Assembly: GCA_934401915.1 (NCBI GenBank)
Contig: CAKRSV010000003.1
Location: forward strand, 186,001 to 250,000
Direction of reading: 5' to 3'
Length of the DNA stretch: 64,000 nucleotides
From: an uncultured Lachnospiraceae bacterium
Lineage (GTDB): Bacteria > Bacillota > Clostridia > Lachnospirales > Lachnospiraceae
Below, one piece after another: positions 57,287 through 64,000 of the stretch; the stretch's first letter is position 1; every line of letters starts with the position of its first letter. The translations under genes and the position numbers were made by a program. The notes below the pieces were generated by a model, which was not told where the DNA came from, did not search any database, and saw nothing but the letters and a program-made list of their open reading frames with translations.

Positions 57287-57757
57287 ATGATGAAATTGAA
57301 AAAACTTTATCTGCAATACAAGGATTTTATTATGGAGGTGATCCACTTTGGGATCGTGGGTGTGATGAATACCCTGATCGGATGGATCATCATGTTTGGT
57401 CTGTACAATCTGGCGCATTTTAATTACTGGCTCGCCAGCGGCATCTCCTATTTTGTGGGAAGCGTGTATTCCTACTTTATGAACAGCAAGCTGACCTTCA
57501 AAGTGAAGGACAAGGATAAGTGGCTCCCGTGGCGCTTTGCGGGAAACATCATTGTCTGCTATGGCGTGTCCTTCGGCGTGGCGAAGCCGGCAGTGCGCTA
57601 TCTGCTCGCGGCGCAGCCGGTGGCGGTCGTAGAGAATGTGGCGATGATCCTTGGAATGGGAATCTTTATCGTGATGAATTTCTTTGGTCAGAAGATCTTT
57701 GTGTTCCGCAAAAAGGGAATTCGCACGCAGTCTGAGGAGAAGCAGGGCGAGAATTAG
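57287..57757 (+). CDS. GtrA family protein
   Basis: A 156-residue protein with four membrane helices: FGIVGVMNTLIGWIIMFGL, YWLASGISYFVGSVYSYFMNSKLTF (the conserved GtrA core with NSKLTF) and two more. GtrA proteins are thought to flip undecaprenyl-phosphate sugars. It would supply donors made by the GtrB-like enzymes to the GT-C-like proteins. The next gene starts 20 bases after. Confidence 0.93.
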   Translation: MMKLKKLYLQYKDFIMEVIHFGIVGVMNTLIGWIIMFGLYNLAHFNYWLASGISYFVGSVYSYFMNSKLTFKVKDKDKWLPWRFAGNIIVCYGVSFGVAKPAVRYLLAAQPVAVVENVAMILGMGIFIVMNFFGQKIFVFRKKGIRTQSEEKQGEN

Positions 57758-57776
57758 GAAAGGAAATTGGGGAAGG

Positions 57777-59534
57777 ATGGAGAACAACAGACCGAGGCAG
57801 GGCTTTTGGAGCTGGCTGACAAAATACTGGTTTTATTTTCCGATCGTTGGATTTTTACTGCTGATGGCAGGTGTCTTTTTCGGGTACGGGGAAAAGAGCT
57901 ATGTGGCTGTGCACGACAATATGGATCTGTTCCTGGCGCAGTATCAGATGCTCAAGAATACAGGGCTGTTCTGGAAAAGCGGCGAGATTCCGTTCCTTGG
58001 CGGGATCAGCAGGGACAATCTTCCGTCGGCGCTTTCCCTGTACAGTATGCTCTATATGCTCTTTCCGACCTATACAGCGTATGTGCTCGGGCTGATCGGC
58101 AAGGTGCTGCTGGGGATGTTTTCCTTCCGGCTGCTGGCAAAGGAACTGTATCCGGAAAAGTATCTGCAGTACCGGCCGCTGATCTATATGGTGGGTTTCG
58201 CCTATGGGATTATCTGGTTTTTCCCGGCATTTGGCTTTGCCTTTGCATCGATCCCGCTCTGCGTATACCTGCTTGTCAGAATATACCGTGAGCCGAAGCT
58301 GTGGCTGTATGTGGCGCTGTTTGCATACCCGCTTGTCTCTTATTTTTCCTACCATGGGATTTTCCTGCTGGGATATCTGGTTCTGGCGATCGTCTGGATG
58401 TGGATCCGGGACAGGCGGTTTCCGCGATCTCTTGCGGCGGCGCTTGTCACGCTGAGCGTCGGTTACGTGGTGTGCGAATACCGGCTTTTTATGCAGATGC
58501 TCTTTGAGGATGAGGTGACGATCCGCTCTACGCTGGTGAACCCTTCGCTCTCGGCGGCAGAGGTTCTGCGGGAGATGGCGGATGTCTGGCGCAACGGGCT
58601 TTTTCATGCGGACGGCGTGCAGGCAAAATTCGTCGTGCCGGTCTGCGTGATCTATTTTGTGGGAAAGAACGGATACCGTCTGCTGAAAGGAAGAGGCAGA
58701 GAAATAGGCAAGGACCTGTTTAATTTTATCATGCTTTTTCTGATCTTTAACAGCGTGGTCTATGGACTGTATGACTGCGAGCCGGTCAGAACGCTGGTGG
58801 AGACGCTTGTCCCGCCGCTGAAAGGGTGGCAGTTTAACCGCACAGTGTTTTTCAACCCGTTTCTGTGGTACGCCGCATTCTTTTTGATCCTGAAACGATT
58901 TTATGACAGAAATGTCATAAGTATGTGGATCGCCAATGCGGCAGTCTGTGTGGCTGTGCTGCTCATCATCCTCACACCGACCAGGTATAACGATCTGTTT
59001 GCAACCTGCTATAATCATTTTTATGAGTACAACCATGGGCAGGAGGTAGATGTTTACAATTATGGACAGTTCTACGCGGAGGATCTTTTTGCGGAGATCA
59101 AGGAGGACATCGGCTACGACGGAGAATGGTCGGCGGCCTATGGGATGCACCCGGCGGTTCTGGAGTACAACGGGATCGCTACGCTGGACGGATACCTCGG
59201 TTTTTATTCGCAGGAGTACAAGGAGCAGTTTCGAAGGATCATTGCGCCGGCGCTGGACCGGGTGGAGGCGAGCCGGATCTATTACGATACCTGGGGCGCG
59301 CGGGTGTATCTGTATTCGGGAGAAAATGACAGTATTGTCACATCTGGAAAATATATTAATACGGAGGATGATGTACTCTATATAGATACGGATGCGTTTC
59401 AGGAGCTTGGCGGAAAATATATTTTTTCTCGCATCTGCTTTTCCAATGCGCAGGAGCTCGGGCTTTCACTGAAGGGCACTTATACGGCGAAGGACGGAAG
59501 CTGTACGGTGTATGTGTATGCGGCGACAAAATAG
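57777..59534 (+). CDS. Multipass membrane protein, GT-C-like (resembles DUF6044)
   Basis: A 585-residue protein. The first helix (YFPIVGFLLLMAGVFFGY) leads to YVAVHDNMDLFLAQYQMLKN, an extracytoplasmic loop with two Asp, and then about 11 membrane segments. The last ~160 residues form a soluble extracytoplasmic domain. GGGGAAGG precedes ATG 57777; an upstream in-frame ATG at 57684 lies inside gtrA and is unlikely. Substrate unknown; adjacent gtrA supports use of a lipid-linked sugar. Confidence 0.7.
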   Translation: MENNRPRQGFWSWLTKYWFYFPIVGFLLLMAGVFFGYGEKSYVAVHDNMDLFLAQYQMLKNTGLFWKSGEIPFLGGISRDNLPSALSLYSMLYMLFPTYTAYVLGLIGKVLLGMFSFRLLAKELYPEKYLQYRPLIYMVGFAYGIIWFFPAFGFAFASIPLCVYLLVRIYREPKLWLYVALFAYPLVSYFSYHGIFLLGYLVLAIVWMWIRDRRFPRSLAAALVTLSVGYVVCEYRLFMQMLFEDEVTIRSTLVNPSLSAAEVLREMADVWRNGLFHADGVQAKFVVPVCVIYFVGKNGYRLLKGRGREIGKDLFNFIMLFLIFNSVVYGLYDCEPVRTLVETLVPPLKGWQFNRTVFFNPFLWYAAFFLILKRFYDRNVISMWIANAAVCVAVLLIILTPTRYNDLFATCYNHFYEYNHGQEVDVYNYGQFYAEDLFAEIKEDIGYDGEWSAAYGMHPAVLEYNGIATLDGYLGFYSQEYKEQFRRIIAPALDRVEASRIYYDTWGARVYLYSGENDSIVTSGKYINTEDDVLYIDTDAFQELGGKYIFSRICFSNAQELGLSLKGTYTAKDGSCTVYVYAATK

Positions 59535-59606
59535 CTGCAGGAGAAAGACGAATGTGAGTGAGCCGGGAGAGGACAAGCCTGCCGGAGAAATAATAAAACG
59601 GAAAGG

Positions 59607-59635
59607 TTGTCTGACACAGCAAAAGCATATATAAT
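59607..59635 (+). promoter_or_regulatory. Promoter of the radical SAM gene
   Basis: TTGTCT (59607-59612), 17 bp, TATAAT (59630-59635), predicted start near 59642. A GTG at 59643 would be leaderless, so ATG 59673 is preferred as start. Confidence 0.7.
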
Positions 59636-59672
59636 GAGGTAAGTGCATAAAAGCACGGAAATGAGGTTTATC

Positions 59673-60656
59673 ATGGCAATCAGAATACACAATTTTATGG
59701 GATCTCTGGGATGGAACGCGCGGAAATACCTTCCGCAGCTTTCCAGTGAGAGTTATCTGAAGCTGCAGTTTGTCAGAAGACGGAGATCGCAGCAGAAATA
59801 TATTGATTATTTTATGGGACAGGAGAAAGCGCCGCATCCGCTGGTGGTGAATATCGAGACGGTGAACCGCTGCAACAGCACCTGCGAATTCTGTACAGCA
59901 AATATCCATGCGGAGAAGCGTCCGTACCGCAAGATCGACGATGCGCTGTACTATTCGATCATCGACCAGCTTCACGACTGGAATTACAAGGGACATCTGA
60001 CACTGTACGGCAACAACGAACCGTGGCTGGACAAGCGGATCGTTGAATTTCATAAGTATGCCAGAGAGAAGTTGCCGGACGCGTTTATTTTCATGTCTAC
60101 AAACGGGCTTCTGCTGGATGTGGAAAAGGTCAAGACCATCGTACCCTACGTGGATCAGCTGATCATCAACAACTACTGTCTGGACATGAAGCTCCACGAT
60201 AACATCCAGGTGGTTTACGATTACGTGAAAGCACATCCGGATGAATTTAAGGACGTCGATATTCTGATCCAGATGCGCTATCTGAAAGAAGTGCTGACCA
60301 ACCGCGCGGGAAGTGCACCGAACAAGCAGTCGAAGGGAAAGATCATCAAGGAAACCTGTCTGATGCCCTTTACGGATATGTGGATCATGCCAAACGGCAA
60401 AATGGGGATCTGCTGCTGCGATAACTTTGAGGTGACAGATCTGGCGGATCTGAACCAGGTTTCGCTTGTGGATGGCTGGAACAGCGCGAAGTACGGAGAA
60501 CTGCGCAAGGCGATCGTGGACGGACGGCAGAACTATCCGTTCTGTAAATACTGCGATTTCATTGACGCAGGACTTCGTATGGATGCAGTGGACGATGTGC
60601 TGAAACACGCGGAAAAGCTGCACGGAGCAAGACAATCGGTATTCCGGAAGGGTTGA
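59673..60656 (+). CDS. Radical SAM/SPASM protein
   Basis: A 327-residue iron-sulfur enzyme with the CxxxCxxC cluster motif in NRCNSTCEFCTANI and a C-terminal SPASM-like set of cysteines (CLMPF, GICCCDNF, CKYCDF). GAGG six bases before ATG 59673 sets the start. The reaction is unknown. Related genes occur in polysaccharide and RiPP loci; no precursor peptide was found nearby. It has its own promoter and is 10 bases from the SGNH gene. Confidence 0.88.
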   Translation: MAIRIHNFMGSLGWNARKYLPQLSSESYLKLQFVRRRRSQQKYIDYFMGQEKAPHPLVVNIETVNRCNSTCEFCTANIHAEKRPYRKIDDALYYSIIDQLHDWNYKGHLTLYGNNEPWLDKRIVEFHKYAREKLPDAFIFMSTNGLLLDVEKVKTIVPYVDQLIINNYCLDMKLHDNIQVVYDYVKAHPDEFKDVDILIQMRYLKEVLTNRAGSAPNKQSKGKIIKETCLMPFTDMWIMPNGKMGICCCDNFEVTDLADLNQVSLVDGWNSAKYGELRKAIVDGRQNYPFCKYCDFIDAGLRMDAVDDVLKHAEKLHGARQSVFRKG

Positions 60657-60666
60657 TGCGGGCGAG

Positions 60667-61758
60667 ATGAAGAGGAAAAGAAGGCAGGCAAAAGCCAGCC
60701 GTGGAAAGAAGATTTTAGCGGTGCTGCTGATCGCTGTGGGTCTTTGTGCAGTGGCAGCAGGAATATATGGGTTTAACCGGGAGAAAAGGCGCGCATCGGT
60801 CGCGGGACAGCAGGAGAAGGATGCAGTAGAGCAGGACGTTGCGGTCAGTAAGGAGGAAATACCCGAAGAAAGTGCAGATTCCCGTAAGGAGAAAACGCCC
60901 GGACAAAGCGCGAGCTCTGATGTGAAGACGGAACATGGACAAAATGGAACTTCTGATGCGGAGATGGCAGCCGGACAAAACGGAGAGCCGGTGCAGGAGA
61001 AAACATCCGGACAAAGCGAAGACTCGGAGAAGGAAGAAACAGGTTCCCAGAGAGAAACCATATCGATCGTGGGAGACAGCATATCTACTTTTAAGGGGGC
61101 GATACCGGAGGGGTACTATGATTTCTTCCCGGAAAATGGAACGGTCGGGAGCATAAAGGAAACCTGGTGGAGACAGGCGTTTGAGGAATTGAACCTTGAA
61201 TTGTGTGTCAATGCGTCCAGTTCGGGGGCAACCTGCGCTGGAGACTCAACCAGCGCGGAGAATCCGCAGGTCGGGTGTGATGAGTTTCGCACCGGCGGAC
61301 TGGCGGATGCAGAAGGGAACGCGCCGGACATCATTCTGGTGTACATGGGTACAAATGATCTGCTGGAAAGTATTCCCATGGGAAGCAACGACGGAACGAC
61401 GCAGGTCAGCGATGGTGTGATCGCCAATTTCAGCGATGCCTATACCCTGATGCTTGATAAGCTGCGTATAAAGTATCCGCAGGCGAAGATTTACTGTTGC
61501 ACGATCCTGCCAGTAGGCACGTGGGGAACGGATGGGGCGATGATCCCGTTTTGCAATGGAGCGGATGGTGGACTGCAGGCGTCCAGCTATGCGGATAAGA
61601 TCCGGCAGATTGCAGAAAACAAAGGATTGCAGGTGATCGACCTGTATTCCTGTGGAGTGACGATGGAAAATATACTTGAGATGACTTCGGACGGAGTTCA
61701 TCCGACGCCAGCAGGGATGCGGTGCATCGCTGCAAAAGTAGAAGAGTGTTTAAGATAA
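60667..61758 (+). CDS. Membrane-anchored SGNH/GDSL hydrolase
   Basis: A 363-residue protein with a membrane helix near 15-35 (ILAVLLIAVGLCAVAAGIYGF), a long Gln/Glu/Ser linker with irregular GQxx repeats to ~135, and an SGNH domain with SIVGDSISTFKG (catalytic Ser), YMGTNDLLES and SDGVHPTPAGM (Asp-His). It probably removes or adds acyl groups on surface glycans. It shares a transcription unit with the radical SAM gene, which is an odd pairing. Confidence 0.88.
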   Translation: MKRKRRQAKASRGKKILAVLLIAVGLCAVAAGIYGFNREKRRASVAGQQEKDAVEQDVAVSKEEIPEESADSRKEKTPGQSASSDVKTEHGQNGTSDAEMAAGQNGEPVQEKTSGQSEDSEKEETGSQRETISIVGDSISTFKGAIPEGYYDFFPENGTVGSIKETWWRQAFEELNLELCVNASSSGATCAGDSTSAENPQVGCDEFRTGGLADAEGNAPDIILVYMGTNDLLESIPMGSNDGTTQVSDGVIANFSDAYTLMLDKLRIKYPQAKIYCCTILPVGTWGTDGAMIPFCNGADGGLQASSYADKIRQIAENKGLQVIDLYSCGVTMENILEMTSDGVHPTPAGMRCIAAKVEECLR

Positions 61759-61789
61759 AAAAGTTTGCCCATGCGAGGCAAACTTTTTT
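61757..61789. terminator. Bidirectional terminator
   Basis: AAAAAAGTTTGCC (61757-61769), short loop, GGCAAACTTTTTT (61777-61789), 13 bp. It serves converging genes. Confidence 0.85.
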
Positions 61790-61810
61790 ACGTCATTTTT
61801 TGAAAAGAAT

Positions 61811-63361
61811 CTACGATTCCTCATGGTATTCCTTATCCGTGTTTACATTCCAGATATTGTCCTTGCTCTTGACGCCGTGAAGAATATTTTTTACGGTTTC
61901 AAAGGACGTTACCATGGAATGGTCGATATTGTTGTAGCGGTGCTGCCCATTTCGACCGACGCAGTACAGATTGTCGATCGTTTTCAGATAATCGATCAGA
62001 GTATCCATCTCATCGTACGTGTCAAAATATGCAGGATATGCTTTTTTGACTCTCTCTACGTGGGTATCCATCACGACATCGGGGGAGCTGATCAATCCCA
62101 TTTTTACCATCTCATCAACGGCAAATTTGGAAAATGCCTCGTCGGACATCGTCCAGTACTGATCACCTTCGTTTACAAAGTATTCCAAACCAACCCATAC
62201 GGTGTTTTCCAGATCCTTGATCATGTAGGGAGACCAGTTGTTGTATATCTGGAAACGGCCCATCATCACTTTGCGCTCCTGCACATAGATCCAGCAGTCA
62301 GGAACGATATTGCTGACCGTTTTAATAGCGGTCTTGTTGATCAGATTGAGCTTCGGAACCAGAACGCCGACTGTCATATAGTCGCGGTAAGGCAGTCCGG
62401 CAGCGATCCGGCCAGGCTCTGCGGGAACGTCATTCATGCCGCCGACCAGATCCTTGACGGGCATGGAAGAGATGAAAATGTCCCCATCCACGATGATCTT
62501 CTCCCCGTTTTTTTCATAGGTAAGAGAGGTGAGATGGTTGTTTTCGTCCTTATGAAGTCCGGTTACGCGGGCGTTTTTGACGATCGTGCCGCCCATCTGT
62601 GTGATCTTGTCGGCGGTCACTTCCCAGAGCTGGCCGGGACCGAGCTTGGGATATTTGAACTCTTCGATCAGGGACGTCTCGACCTTGCGGTTTTTCACAT
62701 GGAAGATCCGGCCGAAGAAATCCTTGATGATCGCAAAGATGGAAAGCCCTTTGGTCCGCTGGGCGCCCCAGGATGCGTCGATCTCACGCGGGTGGCGTCC
62801 CCAGAGATTTTCGGTATAGTATTCAAAAAACATCGAGTAAAGCTTGCGCCCAAAGCGGTTGATATAAAAGTTTTCCAGATTCGTCTCCGGCAGTTTGTGG
62901 AACACCGAAGCAAGGTAGCTGAAGCCGACTTTCATCGTGGTGAGAAAGCCGAAGTTTTTCAGCGTTTCCGGTTTGAGCGATATGGGATAGTCATAAAAGG
63001 AACCGTCAAAAAGGATGCGCGACACGCGGTGTCTTGTCAGCATGACCTGGTCTTCCTTTTCAGGATCGGGGCCGCCTGCGCTTACCGGCATAGGGCGGTT
63101 CAGCATAATGTCATCTTTGGTCGGGCCGCCCTGCATAGGAAGGATGCTGTCCCACCATGCGTTTACCTCCGGTACTTTGGAGAAAAAACGGTGTCCGCCC
63201 ATATCCATGCGGTTTCCTTTGTAGTTCACCGTTTTGGAGATACCGCCGATGGCGTCGCTCTCTTCCAGAACGGTAACTTCGTAATCTTTGCTCTGCTTTA
63301 AAAGTTCATATGCGGCTGTCAGTCCTGCAGGACCGGCACCGATGACATATACTTTCCTCAT
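61811..63361 (-). CDS. NAD(P)/FAD-dependent oxidoreductase (UDP-galactopyranose mutase-like fold)
   Basis: A 516-residue flavoprotein with the dinucleotide-binding start [18 protein letters not shown], then [22 protein letters not shown]. Members of this group sit in polysaccharide loci and resemble UDP-galactopyranose mutases and amine oxidases. Reaction unknown; a role in making a rare sugar is plausible. GAGG precedes ATG 63361; a GTG 12 bases earlier is possible. Confidence 0.88.
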   Translation of the reverse strand: MRKVYVIGAGPAGLTAAYELLKQSKDYEVTVLEESDAIGGISKTVNYKGNRMDMGGHRFFSKVPEVNAWWDSILPMQGGPTKDDIMLNRPMPVSAGGPDPEKEDQVMLTRHRVSRILFDGSFYDYPISLKPETLKNFGFLTTMKVGFSYLASVFHKLPETNLENFYINRFGRKLYSMFFEYYTENLWGRHPREIDASWGAQRTKGLSIFAIIKDFFGRIFHVKNRKVETSLIEEFKYPKLGPGQLWEVTADKITQMGGTIVKNARVTGLHKDENNHLTSLTYEKNGEKIIVDGDIFISSMPVKDLVGGMNDVPAEPGRIAAGLPYRDYMTVGVLVPKLNLINKTAIKTVSNIVPDCWIYVQERKVMMGRFQIYNNWSPYMIKDLENTVWVGLEYFVNEGDQYWTMSDEAFSKFAVDEMVKMGLISSPDVVMDTHVERVKKAYPAYFDTYDEMDTLIDYLKTIDNLYCVGRNGQHRYNNIDHSMVTSFETVKNILHGVKSKDNIWNVNTDKEYHEES

Positions 63362-63460
63362 AAGATACCTCACTTTACTGCATATAAAATTATTTTACCA
63401 CGTTTGCACATTATTGTATAGGCAAGCTGTGAAAGAAATCTATATAATCCCGGCAAAATG

Positions 63461-63469
63461 TGTTATACT
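63461..63469 (+). promoter_or_regulatory. Extended -10 promoter before the last gene
   Basis: TGTTATACT, an extended -10, ~72 bases before ATG 63541. No clear -35. Confidence 0.45.
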
Positions 63470-63540
63470 GTCTATAAAACATGCTTTCCTCCGGCAGTCG
63501 AAAACGGAGAAAAGCACACGGAACAGAAATGAGGATTTTT

Positions 63541-64000
63541 ATGGTACATGCAGTCAGCTTGATTTTCTGGCTTATATTGATCCCGTTTTGCATCGGTCTG
63601 GTGCCGGGAGTGATGCTTTCCCCTGCAAAGCGGAGCCCGGGAACTGTATTCCTGGGGGGATATTTTTTGATGTGGGCGCTTTTTGAACTCGTCTGTATTC
63701 CGATGGTGATACGGGCGGGATACCACAATTTTTCGATCGCCTGCCGTATCTTCACCGTGCTGGCGGTGGGGCTTGCGATAGCCGGAGTGCTCCTCTGGCA
63801 GCGCAGATGGAAACAGACCGGGGAGACGCTGTTTGCGACCGGCAGGGAAAAGGCGCAGCAGGAGAAACCACGCTGGGATATCTGGGTGGAATGGATCCTT
63901 TTTTTCATTCTGGCAGGCTTCCAGATCTACAAATCGCTGGCGTATGCGTCCTTTGACGGGGACGACGCCTACTATGTGGTGGAATCGCTGATCGCGCAGC
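63541..64000 (+). CDS. Multipass membrane protein (resembles DUF6077), truncated by window end
   Basis: The first 153 residues of a membrane protein, MVHAVSLIFWLILIPFCIGL..., with four hydrophobic segments and then SFDGDDAYYVVESLIAQ, an acidic motif after the fourth segment like those in the other multipass genes of the island. TGAGG precedes ATG 63541. The open frame runs off the window. Function unproven. Confidence 0.8.
   Translation, partial: MVHAVSLIFWLILIPFCIGLVPGVMLSPAKRSPGTVFLGGYFLMWALFELVCIPMVIRAGYHNFSIACRIFTVLAVGLAIAGVLLWQRRWKQTGETLFATGREKAQQEKPRWDIWVEWILFFILAGFQIYKSLAYASFDGDDAYYVVESLIAQ

Noticed and set aside
55898..57787. 629-codon open frame antisense to the membrane protein at 54956
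   Set aside because: His/Arg/Gln-rich, typical of the reverse of a membrane protein; no ribosome site.
59535..59672. RiPP precursor peptide next to the radical SAM gene
   Set aside because: The gap holds a promoter and no short frame with a ribosome site and a credible core.
61823..63301. Long open frame antisense to the FAD oxidoreductase
   Set aside because: The sense frame has a clear FAD motif and start; the other has none.

Overview
The window looks like the chromosome of a low-to-mid GC Gram-positive anaerobe, most likely a gut Lachnospiraceae (Clostridia). This rests on strong GGAGG-type ribosome sites, a whiA-rapZ-hprK-Crh-like core, an oxygen-sensitive-type hybrid cluster protein, a GH3 glycosidase and a BspA-like surface protein. 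No tRNA, rRNA, CRISPR array, transposase or phage gene was recognised.

Region 1 (1-9100) holds housekeeping and metabolic genes: a truncated AraC/cupin regulator, a GH3 beta-glucosidase, divergent hcp and Crp/Fnr genes sharing a palindromic operator, pyrG with a terminator in its leader, and a DUF1846 gene. Two palindrome-rich intergenic elements (208-369 and 8971-9090) look like repeat or structured-RNA elements.

Region 2 (9100-21000) is conserved core: ftsH, uvrC, then hprK - ROK glucokinase - murB - rapZ - whiA - HPr-like gene, a DAG-kinase-like gene and fba. The HPr-like protein keeps Ser46 but has Glu at the His15 position, so it is a Crh-type regulator. The yvcK gene often found between rapZ and whiA is absent.

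Region 3 (21000-26900) carries a 1609-residue secreted LRR/Ig-like surface protein, a 60-bp degenerate tandem repeat and an XRE regulator.

Region 4 (27000-64000, running off the right end) is a large surface-polysaccharide island. It contains cytoplasmic glycosyltransferases (GT2, GT4, GT8), UDP-glucose dehydrogenase and a UDP-glucuronate epimerase, two polyprenyl-phosphate sugar synthase-like GT2 proteins, a GtrA protein, a YdjC-type deacetylase and eight large multipass proteins with an early extracytoplasmic acidic motif like GT-C transferases. Acyl decoration genes are interleaved: two MBOAT acyltransferases, three SGNH proteins, an FkbH-like HAD/GNAT enzyme, an acyl carrier protein and a VOC protein. 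Read together, sugars appear to be added outside the membrane from lipid carriers. A hydroxyacyl group, possibly glyceryl, could be charged onto the carrier protein by the FkbH enzyme and exported by MBOAT/SGNH, in a Dlt-like layout with FkbH in place of an adenylating ligase. No flippase (Wzx), polymerase (Wzy) or initiating phosphosugar transferase was recognised, so the island is probably incomplete in this window.
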